DNA of 51,085 bases. Origin: Chlorobiaceae bacterium (GTDB lineage: Bacteria > Bacteroidota > Chlorobiia > Chlorobiales > Chlorobiaceae). Position 1 is the stretch's first letter, and each line of letters starts with the position of its first letter. A model generated the notes under the pieces. That model saw only the letters and a program-made list of their open reading frames with translations, was not told the DNA's origin and did not search any database. Made by a program: the position numbers and the translations under genes. Location of the stretch: assembly GCA_013334335.1 (NCBI GenBank), contig JAAXXR010000009.1, positions 1-51,085 of the forward strand, in the 5' to 3' direction. This document shows, one piece after another, positions 25,860 to 34,289 of this stretch.

Positions 25860-26599
25860 CAGAAATTGATGCTGTAGCCGCCGGGGTAGAATCCCCTGAT
25901 GATGGATACGACCCGGTCGGGATCGTCCTCGAGAAAAATGAAATCGAGGTCAGCTTCGTCGACGAACCCCTTTTCGGCCAGCATGCTCCTGCGGATCCAT
26001 CCGTAAAATTCGCCCCAGTAGTCCGATCCCATCATGATCACCGGAAATTTCTGGCTTTTCCGGGTCTGGATGAGATTGACGGACTCGGCGAACTCATCGA
26101 GCGTACCCAACCCCCCCGGCAGAACGATAAAAGCCTGGGAGTATTTGAGAAACATGACTTTCCGGATAAAAAAATACTGGAACGTGACCATTTTGTCCGG
26201 GTCGATGTACCGGTTGGGCTTCTGCTGGTTGGGAAGCGTGATGTTGAACCCCACGGAAACGCCACCGGCTTGCTGGGCACCTTTGTTTGCCGCCTCCATC
26301 GCACCGGGACCGCCGCCGGTCACAACGGCGAAGCCGGCTTCGGCAAGAAGCCGTCCCATGGTCTCTGCGAGCCGGTATTCCGGATCGGAATCCTTGATGC
26401 GGGTCGACCCGAAGACCGAAACGGCCGGTCCGATGTTTGACATGGTCTCGAACCCGTTCACAAATTCGGCCATGATCTTGAACACTCGCCAGCCATCAGC
26501 CATGAACTCGCTGCCATCCTGGGACTTGTGCGTAAACTCACCGGCGATTCCCGGCAGACGCGCCTCCTCTCCCGGCGGCATGTGCTCTTGAGTTGTCAT
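25859..26599 (-). CDS. LOG family protein (TIGR00730-like nucleotide phosphoribohydrolase)
   Basis: A 246-residue Rossmann-fold protein. The family signatures GGGPGAMEAANKGA (95-108) and PGGLGTLDE (161-169, form PGGxGTxxE) are intact. Such proteins were long annotated as lysine decarboxylases, but characterised members hydrolyse nucleoside monophosphates to the base and ribose-5-phosphate, as in cytokinin activation. The first 45 residues are an extension before the Rossmann core. It is the last gene of a five-gene minus-strand run and begins 6 bp after the amidotransferase stop. Confidence 0.88.
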   Translation of the reverse strand: MTTQEHMPPGEEARLPGIAGEFTHKSQDGSEFMADGWRVFKIMAEFVNGFETMSNIGPAVSVFGSTRIKDSDPEYRLAETMGRLLAEAGFAVVTGGGPGAMEAANKGAQQAGGVSVGFNITLPNQQKPNRYIDPDKMVTFQYFFIRKVMFLKYSQAFIVLPGGLGTLDEFAESVNLIQTRKSQKFPVIMMGSDYWGEFYGWIRRSMLAEKGFVDEADLDFIFLEDDPDRVVSIIRGFYPGGYSINF

Positions 26600-26605
26600 G
26601 AGAGG

Positions 26606-27169
26606 TCAGATCTCCAGAAAATTCCTGATCAGCCGATGACCCTCCGTGGTCATGATCGACTCCGGATGGAACTGGACGCCGTAGAGCCCGAGCTCCGTCG
26701 AGTCCATGCCCATGATGATGCCGTCTTCGGTCCAAGCCCGCACCGTCAGGGCGGCAGGCAGGGTTTCACGCTCGACGATGAGCGAATGGTATCGGGTGGC
26801 CGGAAACGGGTTTTCGAGTCCGCGGAAAACACCCTGTCCATCGTGATAGACGAGCGAGATCTTGCCATGCATGATCCTGCCGGCGCGAATGACCCGCCCG
26901 CCAAGCGCCTCGCCGATCGCCTGGTGCCCGAGGCAGACACCGAACAGCGGGATGCGGCCGCACACGGCCTTGATGAGCGGCACCGAAATGCCGGCATCCT
27001 CCGGGGTGCCCGGTCCGGGCGAGATGACAATCTTTTCCGGTTCGAGTGCAAGCACCTCCTCGACGGTGAGTTCGTCGTTGCGGCAGACCGAAGTTTCGGC
27101 CCCAAGTTCCCCGATGTACTGTACAAGGTTGTAAGTGAACGAATCGTAATTGTCTATGACAAGAATCAT
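26606..27169 (-). CDS. trpG/pabA: Anthranilate/aminodeoxychorismate synthase glutamine amidotransferase
   Basis: A 187-residue class I glutamine amidotransferase that releases ammonia for anthranilate or aminodeoxychorismate synthesis. The N-terminus [20 protein letters not shown] is diagnostic for TrpG/PabA. The nucleophile is Cys79 in [15 protein letters not shown], and the His/Glu pair lies in FHPES near residue 167. TrpG and PabA cannot be told apart here, and one protein often serves both pathways; no trpE or pabB is adjacent. The ATG at 27169 is preferred over the open frame up to 27226 because of the conserved N-terminus. Gaps to neighbours are 20 and 6 bp. Confidence 0.93.
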   Translation of the reverse strand: MILVIDNYDSFTYNLVQYIGELGAETSVCRNDELTVEEVLALEPEKIVISPGPGTPEDAGISVPLIKAVCGRIPLFGVCLGHQAIGEALGGRVIRAGRIMHGKISLVYHDGQGVFRGLENPFPATRYHSLIVERETLPAALTVRAWTEDGIIMGMDSTELGLYGVQFHPESIMTTEGHRLIRNFLEI

Positions 27170-27189
27170 GCGGATAAGCAGAGTAATGT

Positions 27190-28443
27190 TTACAATGATG
27201 CGCCCGGCAACGGTTCGTCCTCGCATGCCGCCCGGAACATCTCCTCATAGGCCCCGCTCATGACCATGCGCCGCCGCGCCATGACCCGCCGGGCAGTCTC
27301 CAGGGCATTGTCGACCCTGCAGGGCGAGAACGCCGGATGACCATTTCCCCAGGAGAACGACGGGACATACTTCGGCGGCATGCCGCTGCCGAATATGTTG
27401 GCTGAGGTACCCACGACCGTTCCGGTATTGAAGAGCGAGCCGATGGCGCATTTCGAGTGCTCGCCCATGAGCAGACCGAGAAACTGGAGCCCGGTCGGTA
27501 TCTGCTGCTCTCCGACCAGGAGACTGACCTTGCTGTAGTTGTTCTTCAGGTCGGACGTATTGGTCGCAGCGCCGAGGTTGCACCAGGAGGAAATATAGGA
27601 GTGTCCGAGAAATCCGTCATGCTGCTTGTTGGCGAAGGGCTCGATAAGCGAGTCCTCGATCTCTCCGCCAGCCTTCGAGTGGCTGCCGACATACACGTTG
27701 CTGTAGATTTTCGCGCCGATCTTCGCCCTCGATCCTGGGCCAAGCACGACGTTCTGCATCAGCACCGCCTGCGGTTCGACGACCGCGCCCTCGCCGATAT
27801 GGATGTACCCCTCCGAGCCATCCAGGACCGCTCCGGCCATGACCACGGCCCCACGGGCGACGGAGATGGCCGCGGGATTGACCAGGACAGCGGAGGGATG
27901 GACATCGCCATCGATCCGGCCGACAGGCAGCAATGCCCGGTCGAGCTGCAACAGCCGGGGATGGAGCGCAACCGGATCCCAGAGGTTCTCGAACAGGACA
28001 TATCCGGTACCCTCGACGCATGACAGCGAACGGGCGAGCGACATGCCGTCGATCACCTCGGGAAGCACCCCGTTCTCAGGAGCGAGTTCAGCGGTTCTGA
28101 TACGGCAGGCGACCAGACTACCCTCCTGAACAACCCCCTGACCCGGAAGCAATCCGGTACCGGACAGCAGCTCTATGACGCGATCATCGCACACGAGGCG
28201 GCCGTTGACCAGCAACAGCTCGTCTTCGACAGCGACATTCACCAGGGCACCCGGATTCATCTCCAGGAACCACGGGGCGATATGCCGGCGCAGATGCCAG
28301 CTCAGGCGCACCCGGCCTTCTGCTGCCGCCTCGAACCGTTCACGTAGTGACATGATGCCTGAAAAAAGGCCGTAGACCGGCTTCAGCCCGACAAGCGGGA
28401 GGAAGCGGGAAACCTTCTCATCTTCGAATACGATAACCTGCAT
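27190..28443 (-). CDS. GlmU-like sugar nucleotidyltransferase/acetyltransferase (alternative type)
   Basis: A 417-residue protein with an N-terminal nucleotidyltransferase-like half ([24 protein letters not shown], split here at residues 14-37) and a C-terminal left-handed beta-helix of hexapeptide repeats (about 175-370: [29 protein letters not shown]). The layout matches the alternative bacterial GlmU family of Bacteroidetes and Chlorobi, assigned to UDP-GlcNAc formation, but the activity of this family is mostly inferred. Whether a canonical GlmU exists elsewhere cannot be seen. It is the third gene of the minus-strand run, with 27 bp to the lipid-kinase-like gene and 20 bp to the amidotransferase gene. 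Confidence 0.85.
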   Translation of the reverse strand: MQVIVFEDEKVSRFLPLVGLKPVYGLFSGIMSLRERFEAAAEGRVRLSWHLRRHIAPWFLEMNPGALVNVAVEDELLLVNGRLVCDDRVIELLSGTGLLPGQGVVQEGSLVACRIRTAELAPENGVLPEVIDGMSLARSLSCVEGTGYVLFENLWDPVALHPRLLQLDRALLPVGRIDGDVHPSAVLVNPAAISVARGAVVMAGAVLDGSEGYIHIGEGAVVEPQAVLMQNVVLGPGSRAKIGAKIYSNVYVGSHSKAGGEIEDSLIEPFANKQHDGFLGHSYISSWCNLGAATNTSDLKNNYSKVSLLVGEQQIPTGLQFLGLLMGEHSKCAIGSLFNTGTVVGTSANIFGSGMPPKYVPSFSWGNGHPAFSPCRVDNALETARRVMARRRMVMSGAYEEMFRAACEDEPLPGASL

Positions 28444-28470
28444 ATGAACACAACGAATGATTGGCGGCTG

Positions 28471-29385
28471 TCAGGGATCACACAGCATTTCGACGGCCCG
28501 CGGCACGGCGGAGATAGAGATCGATCCCCCGACCTGTTCGAAAACCTCACCGTCCATGTGCATCGAATCGGCATCCGTCATGAACACCCTGATGGCCGAC
28601 GCCGTGCAGTACAGGACGTTCGGGTCGTCGACTTGCGTCCCTTTCATGTACTTCAGCACATAGCCCGGAAAGCGCCACTTCGGTATCGCCTTGAGGATAC
28701 AGACATCAAGCAGGCCGTCACCCGGGTCGGCGAAGGGGGCGATTCTGAACTTTCCTCCTTCGACCGCACCGTTGGAAACCGAAAAGGCGAACACCGGCTC
28801 CTGGATCTTGATAACGCCTCCCGGAGTATCGATTTCAATATGCATTTTTACCGGTGCATAACCTAAAAGCACGCTGACCAGGGCATAGGCGTACGACAGC
28901 TCTCCGCGCAACCAGGTCGCCGATTTGACCGTTCGCGCGATTCTTCCGGTCAGGCCGATGCCGATCGAATTGACGAAGTACCTGGAGCTGCCTTCGCCGA
29001 ACTCCACATGCCCGAGATCGATCCGGCGGCTGCCGGCGACCGCAAGCCCGCGAAGGGCGTTTTCAAGGCTTCTTTTCGAAGGACGCAGGGTTTTCAGAAA
29101 ATCGTTGGCCGACCCGACCGGAAAGATACCGATCCTGACCGGGGTGCCGACAACGGCATTGACCACCTCGTTGAGCGTCCCGTCGCCACCGCAGGCAATC
29201 AGCGTTGTACTGTTCCCCGCAGCCTCACGCGCCAGTTCGACCGCATGACCGGGAAAACGGGTAACGCAAAGCGATGCCCGCCCGAACGACTCGAGCGATT
29301 GCCTGAGCATCCCTGCCTTTCCGGCCGCGCGCCCCTTGTCGGCAGCCGGGTTGAAGATGAACGTGTAGCTATCTTCCGAAACCAT
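28471..29385 (-). CDS. Diacylglycerol kinase family lipid kinase
   Basis: A 304-residue protein of the DAG kinase catalytic family (YegS/DgkB/BmrU type). The ATP-binding signature CGGDGTLNEVVNAVVG (65-80) and the following GIFPVGSANDFLKTLR are conserved. The C-terminal half has the beta-sandwich with PFADPGDGLLDVCILK. Substrate could be diacylglycerol or another lipid. The ATG at 29385 is preferred because the conserved YTFIFNPAADKG follows directly; the frame is open to 29574 inside the phosphatase gene. It overlaps the phosphatase gene by 17 bp, implying coupled translation. Confidence 0.9.
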   Translation of the reverse strand: MVSEDSYTFIFNPAADKGRAAGKAGMLRQSLESFGRASLCVTRFPGHAVELAREAAGNSTTLIACGGDGTLNEVVNAVVGTPVRIGIFPVGSANDFLKTLRPSKRSLENALRGLAVAGSRRIDLGHVEFGEGSSRYFVNSIGIGLTGRIARTVKSATWLRGELSYAYALVSVLLGYAPVKMHIEIDTPGGVIKIQEPVFAFSVSNGAVEGGKFRIAPFADPGDGLLDVCILKAIPKWRFPGYVLKYMKGTQVDDPNVLYCTASAIRVFMTDADSMHMDGEVFEQVGGSISISAVPRAVEMLCDP

Positions 29386-29917
29386 GGCCGTAGGATTGAA
29401 TGGTTTCGTTGCGACAGCGCACTCCTGCAGCCGGCAGAACGATCCCGTACTCCTCCTGCAAACGCACAAGAATGCCTGCGGCGCACCCGGCCAGCCTTGC
29501 CAGGGTGCTGTCGAACCCCTCTTCGGAACCGTAATAGGGATCCTGAATTTCATGGCCGGCACCGTCGGCCGCAAACTCGGTCATCAGGTGGACGCCGGGT
29601 CCGTTGCGGCCGTCGAGCGTTTCGAGCACATCCCTGTGGTTTTCATGGTCCATGACGAACACCCGGTCGAATCCGTTCATGTCGAGGTCATGGATGCATT
29701 GCGCCCTCTTGTCCGAGATGTCGATCCCGTAACGGCCAGCCGCCCTGACCGCCCTCGGGTCCGGAAAGGAGCCCGTCTGGTAACAGACCGTTCCGGCGGA
29801 CGCCGTATCGAAACGATCCTCAACACCGTGCACAACGGTCAAATGCCGGAACATCCCTTCGGCCATTGGTGAGCGGCAGATGTTTTCATAACAGACGAAC
29901 AGAATCCTGACTGGCAT
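29369..29917 (-). CDS. Low-molecular-weight protein tyrosine phosphatase
   Basis: A 182-residue LMW-PTP. The catalytic loop CYENICRS (Cys9 to Arg15-Ser16) follows the form Cx5R(S/T), and the general acid Asp lies in DPYYGSEEGF near residue 125. The C-terminus is about 20 residues longer than usual, crossing into the next gene. These enzymes dephosphorylate tyrosine on proteins such as polysaccharide-export kinases, or act as arsenate reductases; nothing nearby decides between them. It leads a five-gene run reaching 25859. Confidence 0.92.
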   Translation of the reverse strand: MPVRILFVCYENICRSPMAEGMFRHLTVVHGVEDRFDTASAGTVCYQTGSFPDPRAVRAAGRYGIDISDKRAQCIHDLDMNGFDRVFVMDHENHRDVLETLDGRNGPGVHLMTEFAADGAGHEIQDPYYGSEEGFDSTLARLAGCAAGILVRLQEEYGIVLPAAGVRCRNETIQSYGHGFGR

Positions 29918-30333
29918 GGCGTATTCCGGAAAACTCGAACGGAGATAACTTGTTGGGGATGCGCCCCGAAGAACCGCACGACCGCCCCTGCCCCACCGGG
30001 AGGGGCCGCAGAGGAAAAATCATGAGGCACCGTAGGGGCCTCCGGTCATCCGTTGACCGGAGTCATCGCCGATGTGATCAATATCGGCAAGAGTGACAAT
30101 ACGAAAAAAATCACACTGATCGGAGAGAAGAGATCGAACATGCGCCTTAGGGCTCAGGATTCAGGACCGCCAGGTCAGAGCCGATTATACGACAGTCCCC
30201 GCGCACCTCAGTAATATCCTTGGAATAAACCACGTTAATGGTTATCATGATTTAACACCTGCATCATTACGTCTAATGACACTTCATGACAGGTGTATCA
30301 TATACAGTAAAAACAACGATATGGAACACCGCA
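29918..30333. other. Gene-free stretch with a chain of hairpins
   Basis: No convincing gene is visible in these 416 bases. There are four successive hairpins: GGGG/CCCC (29955-29958 with 29964-29967), GCCCCT/AGGGGC (29984-29989 with 30001-30006), a perfect 9-bp stem (30040-30048 with 30054-30062), and an 8-bp stem with one G-T pair (30068-30075 with 30081-30088). The part after 30120 is AT-rich and ends with nested dyads at 30255-30296. It must hold the promoters of the divergent phosphatase and regulator genes and could encode a small structured RNA. Confidence 0.5.
30255..30296 (+). promoter_or_regulatory. Nested inverted repeats before the HTH regulator
   Basis: ACACCTG (30255-30261) pairs with CAGGTGT (30290-30296), and inside it TCATTA (30264-30269) pairs with TAATGA (30274-30279) around CGTC. 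The structure lies 37 bp before the preferred start at 30334 and covers an alternative ATG at 30286. It could be an operator, for example for autoregulation, or an RNA hairpin that blocks initiation. Confidence 0.45.
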
Positions 30334-31554
30334 ATGAAAACCTGCCCATACTCCGGCCTGCCGATTACTGCTAAACCACACTGGAAAGAAGAACAGCCCG
30401 GCTACCTCAAGCGCATTGAACTTGTCGGCAATGACATCTTCCACGCCTTTATCGAGTCAAGGCATCCGGTGATGCTGCAGAACCTGAGCAACAATCTCGT
30501 AAAAACAGTACTCAGGGAAAGTAAAATTCCGGACCAGCCCCTGTACCTCGTCTGGGACATGAGCAACATCAACGACATCTCCTACGACTACAAGCAGGGG
30601 ATCAACGACCTCATCTACCATTGGGGCCCGTCATTTTCTGTGGTCGTGTTCTACAACATCGACCCTTCCTGCCAGATCCTGATCGAGTCGTTCGCCGCCA
30701 TAGCGCCAAACAGCATGACCGTGTTGCTGAGGACAAATTACCGGGATGCGATCGAGACGATCATGGCCTACCGCACGGGAAAGGCCCACACCGAGGAGCT
30801 GGAAGCTCCGCCGGACGACGAGGAAATCGTGCTCAAAAAAGAGTTCCTGGCCGCCGTGGCGAGAATCTCGTGGCTCAACATGCTCAACCACAAGGTGTTC
30901 CTTCCTCCGGCAGGCAACAGGTTCTATCCCTACTTCAAGGCCCTCGAACACATGCAGTGCGACTTGCAGTCGAGGGAAGAGCTTCACGAGAAAGAGATGC
31001 TCCGGCTCAAGAACGACTATGAGCAGCGGATCACCCAGAAAATCATTCTGCTCAACGCACAGATCGAGCTGAACAGGAAAGAGCTGTTGCAGCACGAACA
31101 GGAACGGGCATCCCTCAAATCCAGGATCTCTTCGCAGGAGATGGAACTCACGAGGATTTCAACCGCGATCGGCGAAAAAACAACCGCCCTGCACCAGCTC
31201 CATGAGCAGATCAGGTCCCTGGATATCGACCTGCCGGTCAAGCAGCGCATGATCGACCAGTGCCAGAACATGCTCGAAACGGAGTTGACCGAAAAGCGGC
31301 TCAAAACGGAGCTCACGGCCGGAGACTCCGAGTTCCTCTCGAAGTTGCAGAAAAAACACCCGAACCTCAATCAGCGGGAACTGCGGGTGGGCCTGATGGT
31401 CAAACTGAATTACGACACGAGGGAGGTCGCCCGATCGATCGGCATCTCGACGCGAGGCATGGAGAGTATCCGCTACCGGATGCACAAAAAGCTGAATCTC
31501 GACAAGCACAAGTCGATCAAGACCTACCTTTCCGAACTCGCCGCCGAGCAGTAA
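30334..31554 (+). CDS. Regulator: N-terminal alpha/beta domain, coiled coil, LuxR-like HTH
   Basis: A 406-residue protein that I do not recognise as a known named regulator. Residues about 20-150 form a predicted alpha/beta domain with LYLVWDMSNINDIS (70-83) and SFSVVVFYNIDPSCQILIES, which recalls a STAS/SpoIIAA-like fold, but this is a guess. Residues about 215-320 are a long charged coiled coil, suggesting a dimer. Residues about 330-400 are a LuxR/GerE-type helix-turn-helix of the Bacteroidetes/Chlorobi kind (LNQRELRVGLMVKLNYDTRE, then VARSIGISTRGMESIRYRM). There is no receiver or kinase domain. The start is set at MKTCPYSG, with GGAAC upstream; an ATG 16 codons earlier (30286) is possible but lies inside a dyad. 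It stands alone and is followed by a strong hairpin. Confidence 0.8.
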   Translation: MKTCPYSGLPITAKPHWKEEQPGYLKRIELVGNDIFHAFIESRHPVMLQNLSNNLVKTVLRESKIPDQPLYLVWDMSNINDISYDYKQGINDLIYHWGPSFSVVVFYNIDPSCQILIESFAAIAPNSMTVLLRTNYRDAIETIMAYRTGKAHTEELEAPPDDEEIVLKKEFLAAVARISWLNMLNHKVFLPPAGNRFYPYFKALEHMQCDLQSREELHEKEMLRLKNDYEQRITQKIILLNAQIELNRKELLQHEQERASLKSRISSQEMELTRISTAIGEKTTALHQLHEQIRSLDIDLPVKQRMIDQCQNMLETELTEKRLKTELTAGDSEFLSKLQKKHPNLNQRELRVGLMVKLNYDTREVARSIGISTRGMESIRYRMHKKLNLDKHKSIKTYLSELAAEQ

Positions 31555-31566
31555 CCCTCCTTGCAG

Positions 31567-31606
31567 GCAGATGTCGCCCCGGATTTCAATCCGAGGCGAC
31601 ATCTGC
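31567..31606 (+). terminator. Terminator hairpin after the HTH regulator
   Basis: A perfect 12-bp stem (31567-31578 with 31595-31606) contains an inner 5-bp stem CGGAT/ATCCG (31580-31584 with 31589-31593). It starts 12 bases after the stop codon and lies between convergent genes. No T-run follows on either strand. Confidence 0.65.
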
Positions 31607-31749
31607 ACCGGGAACGCCGTACGTTTCGGCTTGGCATGTTCCACTTCGTCAGCTTCCACGCTCCGGCATCACCACTCTCCGAAAGATCCTGTGCCGTTGT
31701 TTTCCCGGGACGCTCCCGGTAAAGCTCCCCCTCAATGATTCGGTTGCCG

Positions 31750-33123
31750 CTATGGCAGGACAAGCGTCTTGATGTTGACGAACTCGCGGATGCCGTGATG
31801 CGAAAGCTCCCTGCCATATCCTGAAAGCTTTACCCCGCCGAACGGCATGCGAGGGTCGGACTTGACCATCGAGTTGATGAAACAGTTGCCGGTCTCGAGC
31901 CGGTCGGCAATGTCCAGCGCACGCCCGATGTCGCTTGAAAAAACGGCTGAACCGAGACCGTAGTCACTGTCATTGGCAACCTCGACGGCTTCGTCGTCGT
32001 CGCGAACCTCGATGACGGTCGCCACAGGTCCGAAAATCTCCTCCTCCCATGCAGCCATCCCCTTTCGGACGCCGGCAAGCACCGTCGGGGGATAGAAAAA
32101 GCCGGCACCATCCGGAAGCGCCCCGCCACACAGCAGCTGCGCCCCGGCCTCGACGCTGCGTTCAACCTGCGAATGCACCAGGTCGCGCAGATCGGCGCGG
32201 GCTATAGGGCCGACCTCCACCCCGTCGTCGAGCGGGTCACCCATGACCGCCCGGCGCATTTTCTCCACCAGCATTCCGGTAAACTCAGCGATCACGCCGG
32301 ATTGCACCACGAAACGCTTGGCCGCGATGCAGCTCTGTCCGGCATTCAGCAACCGGCCCGCGACGCAGAAATCAACCGTCTGGACGAGATCGGCGTCATC
32401 CAGCACGATGTAGGGGTCGCTGCCTCCGAGTTCGAGCACGCTGCGCTTGATGGCCCGCCCTGCTTTCGAAGCGACCGCCCTTCCGGCACCCGTGCTTCCG
32501 GTCACCGACACCGCTCTGACGGCAGGATGGTCGATCATGAAGCCGGTCATCCGGTCAACCTCCTCGGGAGCGACATGAACCGCACCGTACAGATGCTCCG
32601 GAAATCCGGCATCACGAAACAGTGTTTCGATGGCGATGGCGCATCCGGTCACGTTCGGCGCATGCTTGACGACAACACCGTTTCCAGCCATCACGGCCGG
32701 CGCGGCAAAACGGATGACCTGCCAGAATGGGAAATTCCAGGGCATCACCCCGAGGATCACCCCGAGCGGCTCGAACTTCACCACCCCCCTGGCCCCGTCA
32801 AGGTCATGCTCCTCCGGACGGAGGAAGGCTTCCCCATGCTCAGCGAAGTAGTCGCACACCCACGCGCACTTGTTCACCTCTGCGGCAGCCTGCGCGAACG
32901 GCTTGCCCATTTCGAGGCTGACCAGGCGTGCGTACTCCGCCTGACGTTTCCGCAGAAGGGTTGCAAGCCGGTTCAGGAGCGTGCGGCGACGCTCCATGCC
33001 GGTCGATCGCCAACCCCGGAACACGAGGTCAGCCTGACGCAGCAGCCGGTCGATTTCGCCCGATCCCATGACGGGATATTCGGAAAGATGCTCCCCGGTC
33101 GCCGGATTGATGGTAACGATCAT
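31750..33123 (-). CDS. Aldehyde dehydrogenase, succinate-semialdehyde dehydrogenase type
   Basis: A 457-residue NAD(P)-dependent aldehyde dehydrogenase. The catalytic Cys265 lies in NAGQSCIAAKRFVV and the general base Glu231 in LELGGSDPY; the cofactor segment SVTGSTGAGRAVAS and the EEIFGPVATV segment are also present. The compact length and sequence match the succinate-semialdehyde dehydrogenases that oxidise succinate semialdehyde to succinate. The start is uncertain: ATGs at 33123 (MIVTINPATGE, best fit to the family), 33132 and 33186 are all in frame without a clear ribosome binding site. It lies downstream of rsgA on the same strand. Confidence 0.88.
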   Translation of the reverse strand: MIVTINPATGEHLSEYPVMGSGEIDRLLRQADLVFRGWRSTGMERRRTLLNRLATLLRKRQAEYARLVSLEMGKPFAQAAAEVNKCAWVCDYFAEHGEAFLRPEEHDLDGARGVVKFEPLGVILGVMPWNFPFWQVIRFAAPAVMAGNGVVVKHAPNVTGCAIAIETLFRDAGFPEHLYGAVHVAPEEVDRMTGFMIDHPAVRAVSVTGSTGAGRAVASKAGRAIKRSVLELGGSDPYIVLDDADLVQTVDFCVAGRLLNAGQSCIAAKRFVVQSGVIAEFTGMLVEKMRRAVMGDPLDDGVEVGPIARADLRDLVHSQVERSVEAGAQLLCGGALPDGAGFFYPPTVLAGVRKGMAAWEEEIFGPVATVIEVRDDDEAVEVANDSDYGLGSAVFSSDIGRALDIADRLETGNCFINSMVKSDPRMPFGGVKLSGYGRELSHHGIREFVNIKTLVLP

Positions 33124-33254
33124 ATCGAGCATGGATGATTGATGTGTCAGAAGTTGCCTGAAGTTGTCTTTTCCGTTTTTCAGCATCGGTTGAGCCGTGC
33201 GGATGCCAGGCTCATGCCGTCAGCGCCGTCCTGGGGGCCCGCAGTGCGAACCGG

Positions 33255-34190
33255 TCACTCGTCAAGCGTTTCGAGCAGGGCAAGGTAACTCTCGTACCGT
33301 TCCGGATCGATCTGGCCGTTGCCGGCTGCCTTCACCACCGCGCAGCCGGGTTCGACCGTGTGCGTACATGACGAAAAGTTGCAATCGGGCATATATCGCA
33401 AAAACTCGGTGAAATAGAACCGGAGGTTCTCCCGGGTGATCCCCGACAGGTTGAACTCGCGGATGCCCGGCGTGTCGATGACGTAACCGCCTTCCGGGAG
33501 CCGCAGCATGGTCGCACTGCTGGTCGTGTGAACGCCCTTGCCGGTCTTCCAGCTGATCCTCGCTGTTTTCAGCTCCCGCCTGCCGACCAGGAGGTTGATC
33601 AGGGTCGATTTGCCCACGCCGGAGTGCCCGCTGAATGCCGAAACCCTATCCCTGAGAAGCTCCCTGAGTTCATCGAGACCCGTTCTTCTGGCCGCGCTGA
33701 CGGAGCAGATCCTGCAGCCAAGCTTCCGATAGGTTTCGAGCTCCTTTTCGAGCAGCTCCGGTTCGGCAAGATCGGTCTTGTTGACGACAAGCAGCACCGG
33801 AAGATGCTCGGATTCGGCAAACGCAAGGTAGCGATCGACCAGGCGACGGTTCAGCGGCGGATCGAAGGCTGAGGAGACGACCACGAGCTGATCGATATTG
33901 CCCGCGATAACCTGCTCCTGCTCCTTGCTGCGGTTGCGGCGCAGGTCGCGCCGCCGGCAGAGGGCGCTCTTGCGGCGCTCAACATGGTCGATGACCCCTT
34001 CCGGCATCTCCGTAGCGGAACTCTTGGGCCTGAAGGTCACCCGGTCGCCTACGGCAACAAGACTGGTGCCCACGTTGTCACTTTCAGTTCCGGATACGGT
34101 CCTGCACCTGACCAGACGGCCATCCTCGCACTCGACGATGTACGATGCCCCGCCTGTGCGGACAACCACTCCCGAAAGCAGCTCCTTCAT
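33255..34190 (-). CDS. rsgA: Ribosome small subunit-dependent GTPase A
   Basis: A 311-residue circularly permuted GTPase that helps mature the 30S subunit. An N-terminal OB-fold is followed by the GTPase motifs in permuted order: G4 NKTD (137-140), then G1 GHSGVGKST (188-196) and G3 DTPGI. The C-terminal zinc knuckle MPDCNFSSCTHTVEPGC supplies Cys-Cys-His-Cys. Length is normal. recG lies 99 bp upstream on the same strand, with short TATCAAT repeats in the gap. Confidence 0.95.
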   Translation of the reverse strand: MKELLSGVVVRTGGASYIVECEDGRLVRCRTVSGTESDNVGTSLVAVGDRVTFRPKSSATEMPEGVIDHVERRKSALCRRRDLRRNRSKEQEQVIAGNIDQLVVVSSAFDPPLNRRLVDRYLAFAESEHLPVLLVVNKTDLAEPELLEKELETYRKLGCRICSVSAARRTGLDELRELLRDRVSAFSGHSGVGKSTLINLLVGRRELKTARISWKTGKGVHTTSSATMLRLPEGGYVIDTPGIREFNLSGITRENLRFYFTEFLRYMPDCNFSSCTHTVEPGCAVVKAAGNGQIDPERYESYLALLETLDE

Positions 34191-34262
34191 AAGCTCCGGC
34201 GGTCCTTTGCCGACAGCAGTCTCCCGGTTTCCACCATCACCCCTTCACGCTCCATTAACCAG

Positions 34263-34283
34263 TATCAATTATCAATTATCCAG
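34263..34283 (+). repeat. Short tandem repeat TATCAAT
   Basis: Two perfect copies of TATCAAT (34263-34269, 34270-34276) and a degenerate third, TATCCAG, lie between recG and rsgA. The local AT-richness contrasts with the coding sequence around it. Its role, if any, is unknown. Confidence 0.5.
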
Positions 34284-34289
34284 TTTCCA

